Below, one piece after another: positions 8,420-17,152 of a stretch of 64,000 nucleotides of DNA. This DNA comes from Verrucomicrobiia bacterium (GTDB lineage: Bacteria; Verrucomicrobiota; Verrucomicrobiia; Verrucomicrobiales; DEV007), in contig JAUIAH010000043.1 of NCBI GenBank assembly GCA_030425385.1, positions 1 to 64,000 of the forward strand, read 5' to 3'. The notes under the pieces are model-generated. The model was not told the origin of the DNA. It worked only from the letters and a program-made list of their open reading frames with translations, and made no database searches. Within the stretch, counting starts at the first letter, position 1; each line of letters begins with the position of its first letter. The translations under genes were made by a program, and so were the position numbers.

Positions 8420-8854
8420 TCAATTGGCCGATAGAAGTTGCCACTTTAACCCGTGTGATTCGTAGCGCGCGAACCCCCGATCAAAGGAGATGAGCTGGTG
8501 GTTCCCGGCAATCGCAAAGGCTGCCAAGTAGGCGTCCGTCCACCGGTTCGGGCTGGAGGTTTCTCCCTCGCCGAGCCATGGGAAAAGCGGACGGATTCCG
8601 GCTGGATCCTGTGTGAAGACGATTCCCGGCTGTGATTGTAGGCAATGCAAAAGCACCACCGCGTCCGCATTGGCAAGCGCTTCGCCACCCATGATTGAGG
8701 GATTTGTTAGATGTCTCAACAACGCTAGCTGAGTCACACGGCAAAAGATGAGATCTTCTTGATTGCTTGCCGCCCACTGGCGTGCGGCACCGCTCGCCAA
8801 ATGGCCATCCCACACGAGTGGTAGCCAGACGTTAACGTCTAAAAACTGAGGCAT
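8420..8854 (-). CDS. vapC: VapC-type PIN-domain ribonuclease toxin
   Basis: This 144-residue PIN-domain protein is expected to cleave RNA (in VapCs often tRNA or rRNA) when freed from its antitoxin. Acidic metal-site residues are visible: FLDVNVWL near the start, RWTDAYLAAFA, and ISFDRGF near the end. The second position reads VTQLALLRHLTNP, typical of a PIN subfamily common in Mycobacterium and Verrucomicrobia. I chose the ATG at 8854 because AGGA lies about 7 bases upstream and the product then starts MPQFLDVN; a GTG at 8875 would add seven residues. It overlaps the antitoxin gene by 23 bp, the classical antitoxin-first arrangement. Confidence 0.88.
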   Translation of the reverse strand: MPQFLDVNVWLPLVWDGHLASGAARQWAASNQEDLIFCRVTQLALLRHLTNPSIMGGEALANADAVVLLHCLQSQPGIVFTQDPAGIRPLFPWLGEGETSSPNRWTDAYLAAFAIAGNHQLISFDRGFARYESHGLKWQLLSAN

Positions 8855-9134
8855 GGCGTTCCTGGTCTTCTTCACAATCAGCAGATTTCAGCATCTCCAC
8901 GTTCGCCATCGCTGTTCCCGGTTCAGGAGATTGAATGGTCGGAAAACGAAAGCGCCCACAGGATTCCACGGTGATTCGGTCAGGCAGCGGTGCCTCCTGC
9001 AAATCTGGCATCTCCAGCCCCAAGTAAAGCCGGAGCGCCTGATTGACCACATCCTGCATGCGAGCCCCATCCAATGCGGCGCGTGCTCGTGCCTGGCGAA
9101 GGAGCGGCTCATCGATATCGACAGTCGTTCTCAT
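8832..9134 (-). CDS. vapB: VapB-type ribbon-helix-helix antitoxin
   Basis: A 100-residue protein whose first 40 residues (MRTTVDIDEPLLRQARARAA, then QDVVNQALRLYLG) form a ribbon-helix-helix DNA-binding fold. The remaining acidic and hydrophobic tail would wrap around and neutralise the PIN toxin. Antitoxins of this type also repress their own operon as a toxin-antitoxin complex. The gene precedes vapC and overlaps it, so the pair is translationally coupled. The C-terminal 40 residues are not recognisable by eye. Confidence 0.85.
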   Translation of the reverse strand: MRTTVDIDEPLLRQARARAALDGARMQDVVNQALRLYLGLEMPDLQEAPLPDRITVESCGRFRFPTIQSPEPGTAMANVEMLKSADCEEDQERHASVFRR

Positions 9135-9144
9135 AGCCTCATCA

Positions 9145-9161
9145 TGATGCAGAATTCATCA
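9145..9161. promoter_or_regulatory. Candidate VapB operator (short inverted repeat)
   Basis: TGATGCAGAATTCATCA has 5-bp arms TGATG/CATCA around a GAATTC core and lies 10 bp upstream of the vapB ATG, where autoregulatory RHH operators usually sit. The repeat is short, so chance cannot be excluded. Confidence 0.3.
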
Positions 9162-9308
9162 AGATGCAAAGAATCTGCTAGTGTTTCCCCTACTATCCAG
9201 TTGAGGGGCTGCGAGCCTTCCAAATGATACACCGGCTACGGAACAGAAGTGGCTTTCACGTCGCTGGTGCCCTCTACTCTGGCGATACGCTTGGCGACCA
9301 ACGTTGCC

Positions 9309-9331
9309 CGATTTGCCCAGATTCCCCACTT
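9309..9331. repeat. 23-bp direct repeat, right copy, flanking vapBC
   Basis: Same orientation and 22 of 23 bases identical to 8293-8315. Together the copies delimit a segment that contains only vapBC and its control region. Confidence 0.8.
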
Positions 9332-9387
9332 GCAAAGCGTCTCGACATGCTTACGCTCGCCCTCCCAACACAAACTTCTTCGTCGTC

Positions 9388-9543
9388 ATGTCTCAGCATC
9401 GCAGTCTCAAATCTTCCGGTTCCGTGGGCGCCAAACGCAGTGTCCTCAAACGTTTCGAACGGATCGAGTTGCTCAAGAAGCGGGGCAAATGGGAAGAAGG
9501 CAAGAGCCCCATCGGCCTGCCCAAGACCCAGCCAGAGGCCTAA
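9388..9543 (+). CDS. Small basic protein of the Chlamydiae/Verrucomicrobia type
   Basis: This 51-residue, strongly basic protein (MSQHRSLKSSG...RSVLKRFERIELLKK, ending in GLPKTQPEA) matches the compact family conserved in Chlamydiae and Verrucomicrobia and catalogued as a ribosomal-protein-like small basic protein. The signature VLKRFERI-x-x-L and GLPKT are plain. Its role is not established; association with the ribosome or RNA is inferred from size and charge. It starts at the ATG at 9388, without a good Shine-Dalgarno sequence, and lies 35 bp before a pseudouridine synthase gene on the same strand, which fits a translation-related context. It is a strong phylum marker. Confidence 0.88.
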   Translation: MSQHRSLKSSGSVGAKRSVLKRFERIELLKKRGKWEEGKSPIGLPKTQPEA

Positions 9544-9578
9544 GCGCACAGCGCGTCCGCCTACCTGGCATTTCCCAC

Positions 9579-10277
9579 ATGAGGCTGAACCGCTTCCTGG
9601 CGAGTTGTGGCCTCGGCTCACGGCGTTCTTGTGAAACGCTGATCAAAGAAGGCCGTATCGCCATCAATGGTGAAGTGTGTACGAATCTTGGGCACCGTGT
9701 CTGTCCCGAGGAAGTCGTCACCTGCGACGACCGTAAACTCACCACCCGTCGCAAAGCCGTCGTCCTTCTCCACAAGCCGCCCGGTTACACATCCTCCACG
9801 CTCGATCAGGAGGGGCGGCAGACCATCTTCGACCTCCTCCCTGAAGAATGGCACCACCTCCGCCACGTGGGTCGGCTCGACCGCGAGAGCGAAGGCCTCC
9901 TCCTCCTGACCAACGACGGCGACCTCGCCCAGCGCATCGCCCACCCTCGCCACGGGCTGGAGAAGGAATACGAGGTCTACCTGGATAAGCCTTTCCTCCG
10001 AGAGAAGAAGAACGTCCTCCTCCGAGGATTTCCCCTCCTCGAAGGCTACGCCAAGATGGAATCCGTCCATTTCCATACCCGCCGCCACGCCACGGTGGTG
10101 CTCAAGCAGGGACTCAAACGGCAAATCCGCGAAATGTTTCTGACCATGGGCTGCCCCGTCAGGCGTCTCATTCGGACCCGCATCGGTCCCCTCACCATGA
10201 ATGACCTCCCTTCTGGTCGGTGGCGAGTCCTCAGCCCCTCCCAGATTGATGGGCTGGAAAAGCGCCTCGCATCCTAG
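9579..10277 (+). CDS. Pseudouridine synthase, RsuA/RluB/RluE/RluF family
   Basis: This enzyme isomerises uridine to pseudouridine in ribosomal RNA. The 232-residue product starts at MRLNRFLASCGLGSRR, an S4 RNA-binding domain over residues 1-55. The catalytic domain follows, with GRLDRESEGLLLLTNDG, where the Asp after RL is the catalytic nucleophile, and later KEYEV, the usual family landmark. The in-frame open stretch upstream of 9579 is not S4-like, so I start at the ATG. Family membership is certain; which rRNA position is modified cannot be told from sequence by eye. Confidence 0.93.
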   Translation: MRLNRFLASCGLGSRRSCETLIKEGRIAINGEVCTNLGHRVCPEEVVTCDDRKLTTRRKAVVLLHKPPGYTSSTLDQEGRQTIFDLLPEEWHHLRHVGRLDRESEGLLLLTNDGDLAQRIAHPRHGLEKEYEVYLDKPFLREKKNVLLRGFPLLEGYAKMESVHFHTRRHATVVLKQGLKRQIREMFLTMGCPVRRLIRTRIGPLTMNDLPSGRWRVLSPSQIDGLEKRLAS

Positions 10278-10361
10278 CAGCATTTCTTTCCTTTAGGCTG
10301 GCACAAATTGGATCCTCCGGCATGTTCTGACCCCTCACACCCATATCCAAACCCAATCATC

Positions 10362-10565
10362 ATGTCCGTAGCCAAAGTTACCGAAATCATCGCCTCTTCT
10401 AACAAAAGCTTCGACGACGCCATCGATGAAGGCGTCGCCCGCGCCTGCAAGACTCTTAAAAACGTACGCTCTGCCTGGGTCCAAGACCAGCAAGTCAGCA
10501 TTGAGGACGGCAAAGTCACCCAATACAGGGTCACGCTCAAACTCACTTTTGTGCTGGAGGACTAA
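10362..10565 (+). CDS. Dodecin family protein
   Basis: This 67-residue protein is very close to the dodecin pattern: MSVAKVTEIIASSNKSFDDA, TLKNVRSAWV, and the closing YRVTLKLTFVLED. Dodecins form hollow 12-mers that bind flavins (or CoA in some bacteria) and are thought to store or buffer them. The Trp in SAWV is the residue that stacks on the isoalloxazine ring. The ATG is at 10362. The gene stands alone between the pseudouridine synthase and a strong terminator hairpin. Confidence 0.95.
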   Translation: MSVAKVTEIIASSNKSFDDAIDEGVARACKTLKNVRSAWVQDQQVSIEDGKVTQYRVTLKLTFVLED

Positions 10566-10595
10566 GACTACCCAACGCAGCACCAACACTTTCTC

Positions 10596-10624
10596 AAAAG
10601 GCAGGCACTTCGTGCCTGCCTTTT
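10596..10624. terminator. Rho-independent terminator after the dodecin gene
   Basis: AAAAGGCAGGCAC (10596-10608) pairs perfectly with GTGCCTGCCTTTT (10612-10624) around a three-base loop. The A-run on one side and T-run on the other make it able to work in both directions. It lies about 30 bp after the dodecin stop. Confidence 0.85.
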
Positions 10625-10760
10625 GCCGTACTGAAGTCCCATTGCCGCCATGCGACCATCGAGAAAGCGTGTCTGAAGTATTTCGCCGTGAAAGGTGATC
10701 ATCCCGCTGATTTAAAAGCTGGATTGCTCCGGCTGCATTCCCCAGCATGTTGCCGATTCC

Positions 10761-13700
10761 ATGAAAGTTCTGACTCGTTCACTTGCCCTTCTCTGCCTCC
10801 TGGCGACGCCCCTCGTGGCGGCCCCGAAGAAGATTGTCTTCATTTCCCACCTGAGTTCCCATGGCAATGGCCAGCACGAGTACGCTGCAGGTTGCCAACT
10901 GATTGGGAAGTGGTTGGTGGAGGCCTACGGCGAGGATCAGGTGAGCTACGAGCATCATTTGATCTGGCCGGAAGACCCTGAAGCGGCGTTCAACGATGCC
11001 GCTACGGTGGTCTTCTTCTGCACAGGCGGAAATGGGCACCTAGTCAACAAACACGTTCGCGAATTCGATGCCGTGATGAAACGCGGGGTTGGATTGGCGT
11101 GTCTCCACTACGGCGTCGAAGTGCCGATCGGGCCTCCAGGCAAGGGCATGCTGAACTGGATGGGCGGCTATTTCGAGACCCACTGGTCCGTGAACCCCCA
11201 TTGGGTGGCAGACTTCGACACCTTCACCGACCACCCAGCAGCCAATGGTCTCACACCCTTCGAATCCAATGACGAATGGTACTTCCACATGCGATTCCGC
11301 GGCGACATGGAAGGCATCACCCCCATTCTTTCTGCCAAGGCTCCCGAAGCCACCATGAAACGCCCTGATGGCCCCCATAGCGGCAATCCTAACGTTCGCA
11401 AAGCAGTTGCTGCTGGCGAACCGCAACACGTGGCCTGGACCTACCAGAGAGGCACCGACTATGGTAATGGACGCGGCTTTGGCTTCACAGGCTTGCATTA
11501 TCACAAGAACTTCATCAATGATTCCTTCCGCAAGACCGTGCTAAACGGCATCGCCTGGACTGCCCATTTGGCCATTCCCGAAGGAGGGATCGATTCCGAA
11601 ACGCCTTCTGAGGAATCCCTTCAGCAATCGATCGTCGACACGGCCAAGCTTTTCGGGAAGGAGATCAAGCCACGCCCCAAGCGTGCTCGCGCGGGGAAAG
11701 GCAACGACAAGCAGGCGGAAGCGAAGAAGAAACAGGCTTCCGTCGTGAAGCCCGTCTTCTCATCGGAACCCGTGACCACGCGCACGCCAGGGCATGCGGT
11801 TCCCATCGAGGCCGACATCACGGGGAGCCGCAACCTTTACCTCGTGGTCACGGACGCTGGCAACGGCTTCAGCTGCGATTGGGCGAACTGGGTGGAGCCG
11901 CGATTGGTAGGTCCCAAAGGTGAGAAGAAACTGACTACCTTGCCATGGACGAAAGCTGAGACTGATTGGGGCCGCACGCGAGTGAATCAGAACGTCTCTG
12001 GAGGGGTGCTTCGCGTGGCGGGCAAGCCCCTTGCGGATGGGATCGGCACCCATGCCTTCAGTTTGATTGCCTATCAGATTCCTGACGGATACACCACCTT
12101 TCGAGCGTCGGGAGCGCTCGACGACGGAGGATCTCGCCAAGGCGACGCCGCAAGCGTCGCCTTTCATGTTTTTACACAGGACCCTGACAGGTTTCTTCAA
12201 GAGCAACGGCAGCGATCCCGTCAGGTTGCCGGAGGTGCCGATGCTTCTCAGCGCCTTCCAGAGAATGCCCTAGCGGCTTTGGACACCCATCCCGATCTCG
12301 AAGCCAGCCTATTCGCTGCGGAACCGATGCTCATGAGCCCTAGCAGTATCGACATTGATCATCGTGGCCGTGTGTGGGTCTGTGAGGTGGTGAATTACCG
12401 CCGACACCAGGGCAGACGCCCACAAGGTGATCGCATCCTCATCCTCGAAGACACGGATGCTGATGGCAAGGCAGACGTCTCCAAGGTCTTCTATCAAGGA
12501 AACGACATCGACTCCGCCCATGGCATCTGTGTGTTAGGCAATCGCGTCCTCGTTTCCGCCAACAACGAGGTCTTCTCCCTCTATGATGATGACGGTGACG
12601 ACAAGGCCGACCGCAAGGAGGTGCTGTTCACTAACATTGGTGGAAGCCAACACGACCACGGCATCCACGCCTTGATGTTCGGACCCGACGGTCGGCTCTA
12701 TTTCAACTTCGGCAATGCGGCCAAACGGCTCTGTGATCGAGACGGGAATATCATCACCGACCTCGCAGGCAATCCTGTGGTGGCGGAGCGCAAGCCTTAC
12801 CAGGAAGGCATGATCTTCCGCTGCGCGCTGGACGGCACTCAAGTCGAAACGTTGGCATGGAATTTCCGCAACAACTGGGAAGTGGCTGTCGACTCCTACG
12901 GCGCGCTCTGGCAGAGCGACAACGACGATGATGGCAATCGCGGCGTGCGGATCAATTTCGTCATGGAGTACGGCAACTACGGCTATCGTGACGAAATCAC
13001 CGGAGCCGGCTGGCGCGCTGATCGCCTTGGCAAGCACACGGAGATTCCGCTCATGCACTGGCATTTGCGCGATCCCGGCGTGGTTCCGAACCTTTTGCAA
13101 ACGGGGGCTGGGTCGCCCACAGGCATCACCATTTACGAAGGCGAGCGGCTACCTTCCGTCTTCCATGGACAGATTCTCCACTGCGACGCCGGTCCCAACG
13201 TATGCCGCGCTTATCCGGTCACCAACGATGGCGCTGGCTACCGGGCAGAAATCGTCTCCATTCTCAGCAGTACGCAAGACCGCTGGTATCGCCCTTCCGA
13301 CGTGGCTGTGGCTCCTGACGGATCGCTTATCATCGCCGACTGGTATGACCCCGGTGTGGGCGGCCACGGCATGGGTGATCTTGAACGTGGTCGTCTTTAC
13401 CGAGTCACCCCTAAGGGAAACGCCGCCTTTAAGATGCCGACGATCGATGTCTCCAGCACTGAAGGTGCCATCGCGGCTCTCAAGAGCCCGAACAACGCCG
13501 CTCGCTACCTGGGTTGGCAAGCGCTATGTGAGGATGCTGAGGGTCGCCGCGCCGCTCGCACGCTCTTTCGTGATACCGAGGCAGCTCCCTATCATCGCGC
13601 TCGCGCCCTCTTCCTCCTCGGATGGCATCGCAAGGCTTGGGTGCCCGCGGCCCTCAACGACAACGATCCTAACATCCGCATGGCCGGCTTGCGGTTGGCC

Positions 13701-15137
13701 CGCCAGTTCGACAGCAATGTGCTTGAGAGCATCGAACGCCTCGTCCATGATCCCGATCCCCAGGTGCGCCGTGAATGCGCAATCGCGCTCCGTTTCCTCT
13801 CAGGCCCCAAGGCTGATGCCCTCTGGGCGCAGCTCGCACGCCAACACGATGGCAAGGATCGTTGGTATTTGGAAGCGCTGGGAATCGGTGCCGACCTTCA
13901 TTGGGACAGCCGACTCGCGGCCCTCGGCGATGAACTCACCACAGCCATCCTCTGGCGAAGCCGCGGCCGGGAAACCGCCCACAAACTCGTCGCGGCCACT
14001 CTCGCCGCCGAAACCGATGTCGAGGTGGAGCGCTTCCTCCGGGCGTTCCATTTCCAGCCTGACAGCGATGCGAAACAAGATGCCCTGTTAGAACTCTTCA
14101 CGAAAGGCTCCGAGAACGTCGCTGTGCCCGTAGCCTTCATGATCGATCCTCGGCGAATCAGTGACGACACTTCCCTGGCAGCTAAAGCGCAGCGCCTCGT
14201 GGAATCCCTAGCGGGATATCCAGCTGCGCTGATACCACTCGTCGCCCGCTTGGGCCTTGAGAACGCGGACGATCACTTTCATCAGCACATTCTCTCTCGC
14301 GAGCATCCCGATCAGGAGAGCATCCTCGCTGCCAAGGCACTCCTGCGTGACCCGCGAGCCGTTAAGGCAACGATGAGCACACTGACGGGCGAATCCTTCG
14401 CTCGTTTCGGGCGCGCCCTCGGAGCCACCGGCGAAGCCAGGGGCGTGAACGCATTGTTAGGCGAATTGCAGAACGACGACCGCGACCTGGGTAGCCGCCA
14501 GGCGCTTGTCGGTTCCCTCACGCTATCCTCTCGTGGCGAGAAACGCCTCCTCACAGAGGCAGAAGCTGGCAGGCTGCCAACCGATCTCCATTTCACGGCA
14601 GCTGCGGTGCTCGGCCGCTCTCGTGATCAACGCGTCCGTGAGAGCATCGCCAAGGCGCTCGATCTCCCACCCACGCCGGGCGCCGAGAAGTTTCCCCCGA
14701 TTCCCCAACTGGTGCAGGTTCACGGAAACCCATCGCAGGGTGCGGCCGCTTTCATCAAAGCCACCTGCGCCACCTGCCACGTCGTCGACGGCAAGGGAAT
14801 CGACTTTGGGCCCGACCTCAGCGAAATCGGTGACAAGCTCTCTGTGGAAGGCCTCTACGAAGCCATCCTTTATCCTAACAATGCCATCTCTCATGGCTTC
14901 CAAGGCATCATTCTCACCGTCGACGACGGCAGTCAATTTGGTGGGTATCTAGTGAGCGAGACCGATGATGAAACGGCCCTCCGCATGCCTGGGGGCATCA
15001 CGCAAACGATTGAGAAGGCCACCATTTCCAAACGGCACCCAATGGACCAAAGCCTCATGCCTCCCGGGCTCGCCGCCACCCTTTCGACACAAGAACTCGC
15101 GGATCTAGTAGCCTATTTGGTCACTTTAAAGAACTAA
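10761..15137 (+). CDS. Secreted ThuA / dehydrogenase-type propeller / HEAT / cytochrome c fusion protein
   Basis: This 1458-residue exported protein has a signal peptide (LLCLLATPLVAAP). The domains in order are: a ThuA-like domain (about 25-270), often tied to carbohydrate metabolism; a linker; an NPCBM-like module (about 350-460, LYLVVTDAGNGFSCDW); a seven-bladed-propeller 'putative membrane-bound dehydrogenase' domain (about 500-910, with Asp-rich DTDADGKADV and DDDGDDKADR loops that look Ca-binding); HEAT-like repeats (about 950-1300); and a C-terminal PVC-type cytochrome c domain with CATCH haem attachment and a late Met ligand candidate. Such fusions are common in Verrucomicrobia and Planctomycetes, and their substrate is unknown. 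A periplasmic sugar oxidation role with electron transfer through the haem is inference. The gene is monocistronic, with a hairpin between it and the convergent neighbour. Confidence 0.9.
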   Translation: MKVLTRSLALLCLLATPLVAAPKKIVFISHLSSHGNGQHEYAAGCQLIGKWLVEAYGEDQVSYEHHLIWPEDPEAAFNDAATVVFFCTGGNGHLVNKHVREFDAVMKRGVGLACLHYGVEVPIGPPGKGMLNWMGGYFETHWSVNPHWVADFDTFTDHPAANGLTPFESNDEWYFHMRFRGDMEGITPILSAKAPEATMKRPDGPHSGNPNVRKAVAAGEPQHVAWTYQRGTDYGNGRGFGFTGLHYHKNFINDSFRKTVLNGIAWTAHLAIPEGGIDSETPSEESLQQSIVDTAKLFGKEIKPRPKRARAGKGNDKQAEAKKKQASVVKPVFSSEPVTTRTPGHAVPIEADITGSRNLYLVVTDAGNGFSCDWANWVEPRLVGPKGEKKLTTLPWTKAETDWGRTRVNQNVSGGVLRVAGKPLADGIGTHAFSLIAYQIPDGYTTFRASGALDDGGSRQGDAASVAFHVFTQDPDRFLQEQRQRSRQVAGGADASQRLPENALAALDTHPDLEASLFAAEPMLMSPSSIDIDHRGRVWVCEVVNYRRHQGRRPQGDRILILEDTDADGKADVSKVFYQGNDIDSAHGICVLGNRVLVSANNEVFSLYDDDGDDKADRKEVLFTNIGGSQHDHGIHALMFGPDGRLYFNFGNAAKRLCDRDGNIITDLAGNPVVAERKPYQEGMIFRCALDGTQVETLAWNFRNNWEVAVDSYGALWQSDNDDDGNRGVRINFVMEYGNYGYRDEITGAGWRADRLGKHTEIPLMHWHLRDPGVVPNLLQTGAGSPTGITIYEGERLPSVFHGQILHCDAGPNVCRAYPVTNDGAGYRAEIVSILSSTQDRWYRPSDVAVAPDGSLIIADWYDPGVGGHGMGDLERGRLYRVTPKGNAAFKMPTIDVSSTEGAIAALKSPNNAARYLGWQALCEDAEGRRAARTLFRDTEAAPYHRARALFLLGWHRKAWVPAALNDNDPNIRMAGLRLARQFDSNVLESIERLVHDPDPQVRRECAIALRFLSGPKADALWAQLARQHDGKDRWYLEALGIGADLHWDSRLAALGDELTTAILWRSRGRETAHKLVAATLAAETDVEVERFLRAFHFQPDSDAKQDALLELFTKGSENVAVPVAFMIDPRRISDDTSLAAKAQRLVESLAGYPAALIPLVARLGLENADDHFHQHILSREHPDQESILAAKALLRDPRAVKATMSTLTGESFARFGRALGATGEARGVNALLGELQNDDRDLGSRQALVGSLTLSSRGEKRLLTEAEAGRLPTDLHFTAAAVLGRSRDQRVRESIAKALDLPPTPGAEKFPPIPQLVQVHGNPSQGAAAFIKATCATCHVVDGKGIDFGPDLSEIGDKLSVEGLYEAILYPNNAISHGFQGIILTVDDGSQFGGYLVSETDDETALRMPGGITQTIEKATISKRHPMDQSLMPPGLAATLSTQELADLVAYLVTLKN

Positions 15138-15169
15138 CGAAACCACCGTCCAGACAGGCTGCGATCAAC

Positions 15170-15199
15170 CACGACAGCAGGAGGCGACTGGCTGTCGTG
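15170..15199. terminator. Hairpin between convergent genes, probable bidirectional terminator
   Basis: CACGACAGC (15170-15178) pairs with GCTGTCGTG (15191-15199) over a 12-base loop. It lies in the 64-bp gap between two convergent stop codons. No T-run is present, so the evidence is position plus stem. Confidence 0.4.
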
Positions 15200-15201
15200 C
15201 C

Positions 15202-16251
15202 TCAAGGGCAGGGATTCGGATAGCGTTCTTGGATCTTGTTTAGCTGGTGGAGGCAGTCCTCGCTGAGGGACGTCAGGCCAGCTTGGAGATTCTCTCGCAA
15301 TTGGTCGACGGTGCGAGCTCCGAGGAGCAGACTTCCGACGAGGGGTTGCTGCCGAACGAATCCCAAGCTGAGTTGAGTCAGTGTTAGCCCTGCCTGCTTG
15401 GCTAACTTGGCATAGGCTTGGAGTGCTGGACCGACGCTCGGTTTGTCGTAGCGATTGAAGCGCGGGAACCGAACGAGTCGAGCTTCCGTTGGGCGTGCGC
15501 CGTGTAGGTATTTGCCTGTCAATTTCCCAAAAGCCAGAGGCGAATAGGCGATAAGAGGGATTCCCTCATGGTGACACACTTCGGCGAGACCTTCTTCAAA
15601 GGAGCGATTCAGCAAGTGATAGGGATTCTGGATAGAAACAGGGGGCTGCCACCCCTGCGATTCCGCTAGGCTTTGAGCCGTCATGACGCCCCAAGGAGTG
15701 TCGTTGCACAATCCAAGTTGCCGAATCTTCCCCTCTTGGCGCAAGGTCTCGAGCGCTTGAAGAGTTTCTCCTATTGGGGTGATTTCCATTGCCTCGGCAT
15801 TCCCATCGGGTTGGAAGGCTCGCCGGCCGAAGTTGGTTGTCTGGCGCTCTGGCCAGTGAATTTGATAGAGATCCACGCGATCCGTCTTCAGCCGCTTGAG
15901 GCTCCCTTCCAGAGCGCGTCGTAGATTTGTCAGGGTGAGACTGAGATTTCCTTCGCGAATATGGCGCAAACCATGTCCTGGGGCAGTCACCTTGGTTGCG
16001 AGAATCCACTCATCGCGGCATCCACGGGCGTGCAACCAATCACCGATCATGGATTCGGCAGTCCCTTGTGTGGCTTCACATGGCGGGACGGGATACATTT
16101 CCGCAGTGTCTAGCAGATTCACTCCCGCGTCTCGCGCCAGGTCCATCTGCATGAATGCCTCTTCCCGAGATGTTTGTTCCCCAAAAGTCATCGTGCCCAG
16201 GCCCAGGACACTCACTTCCATCCCCGCACGTGACCATCGCCGCCATTCCAC
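15202..16251 (-). CDS. Aldo/keto reductase (Tas-like)
   Basis: This is a 349-residue NADP(H)-dependent oxidoreductase of the aldo/keto reductase superfamily. The catalytic tetrad is visible: Asp and Tyr in LLDTAEMYPVPP, Lys in ILATKV and His in YQIHWPER. The insertion after the Tyr (VPPCEATQGTAE) and the FGRR region resemble the Tas/YghZ-like subgroup. I use the GTG at 16251 because it gives the family's normal start (EWRRWSRAGMEVSVLGLGTM) and lies 4 bp after the upstream stop, implying coupling. An open extension to 16353 would overlap the upstream gene and lacks homology-like content. The physiological substrate is unknown. Confidence 0.88.
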   Translation of the reverse strand: MEWRRWSRAGMEVSVLGLGTMTFGEQTSREEAFMQMDLARDAGVNLLDTAEMYPVPPCEATQGTAESMIGDWLHARGCRDEWILATKVTAPGHGLRHIREGNLSLTLTNLRRALEGSLKRLKTDRVDLYQIHWPERQTTNFGRRAFQPDGNAEAMEITPIGETLQALETLRQEGKIRQLGLCNDTPWGVMTAQSLAESQGWQPPVSIQNPYHLLNRSFEEGLAEVCHHEGIPLIAYSPLAFGKLTGKYLHGARPTEARLVRFPRFNRYDKPSVGPALQAYAKLAKQAGLTLTQLSLGFVRQQPLVGSLLLGARTVDQLRENLQAGLTSLSEDCLHQLNKIQERYPNPCP

Positions 16252-16255
16252 GCGC

Positions 16256-17113
16256 TTACCAGTCGATTCGGATGACTTCCTCGTCGCGGCCAATGGCCGA
16301 CGGTTGATAACTGGTCGGGATACGCTGTTCGTCGCCACCGACGGTATCGCCATCGCCGATCACATCTCCGTGACCCACCAAATAATGGCTGAGCCCCACA
16401 ATGAGATTCATCACCTCCTCAAAAGGCTGCCGAGTCTCCACGATCTCCACTTCCTTGGCCCCAAAGAACTCCAAGCCATCCGTGTAGCAATCCATGGTGG
16501 TATCCTCATTTCTCGACAGCAAGAACCCCACCCAGAGGGTGATGGGAAGATTCTCCAATTCCAGATCCGCGCCCTCCAACTGCTTGGCATAGTAATCGAG
16601 CGGGTAGGCCATGGATCCATGCCCCCAATAGATGCCAAGGGCTCTCTGTGCTTCCGCTAGGGCGATGAGGCATCTGGAAAGTGCCAAGGCGCCCGCGACT
16701 TGTGACGGGTAGGTGCCTAAAGCGGTGACAATGAGATGGGCCTGTTGAGGCTGCAATTGATCCCAGGCATTCTCCCAATAAAGCTCGCCATTATTCGCAG
16801 CATAGCGCAAATCCTCCTCAGGGATGGGCGCATTCATGAGAACGGCCATGTAGCACTGTCCCTCAATCTCGAAAACGATCGAGGCACTTTCTTCACTATC
16901 AGAAACCTCAAGGTTCTTCACATCCACTGGTGATGAAAGGCCAAACCAGTGCGTCAAGCGATCCCGAACCTCCTGTTCAGAAGCGATCCCGGTATCTTCC
17001 AAGCAAATGAAGGCGAAAAGGGGTTCCGGCCCCTCTCCCACGGCATCGCCGCCCTCCATGGCAGAAGAACCATCATTCTGGCCACGAGAAAAGAGTTTGG
17101 AAAAGAATCCCAT
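16256..17113 (-). CDS. DUF4261 domain protein
   Basis: A 285-residue soluble, acidic protein without signal peptide. Its middle and end (VTALGTYPSQVAGALALSRC, then IYWGHGSMAYPLDYY and ITLWVGFLLSRNED) match what I know of the DUF4261 family, which has no assigned function. Start at the ATG at 17113 (MGFFSKLFSRGQND), a basic, aromatic N-terminus that could lie along a membrane. An upstream in-frame ATG at 17149 is possible but unneeded. Immediately followed by the aldo/keto reductase gene. Confidence 0.75.
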   Translation of the reverse strand: MGFFSKLFSRGQNDGSSAMEGGDAVGEGPEPLFAFICLEDTGIASEQEVRDRLTHWFGLSSPVDVKNLEVSDSEESASIVFEIEGQCYMAVLMNAPIPEEDLRYAANNGELYWENAWDQLQPQQAHLIVTALGTYPSQVAGALALSRCLIALAEAQRALGIYWGHGSMAYPLDYYAKQLEGADLELENLPITLWVGFLLSRNEDTTMDCYTDGLEFFGAKEVEIVETRQPFEEVMNLIVGLSHYLVGHGDVIGDGDTVGGDEQRIPTSYQPSAIGRDEEVIRIDW

Positions 17114-17152
17114 GGTGCCAGCGTAGCGCCCTAGTGGCGCCATGGCCAATCC

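Noticed and set aside
12928-14091. A 387-codon open frame inside the ThuA/propeller/cytochrome gene
   Set aside because: Composition is Ser/Arg/Ala-rich with no motif, and the real frame continues through with propeller and HEAT sequence.
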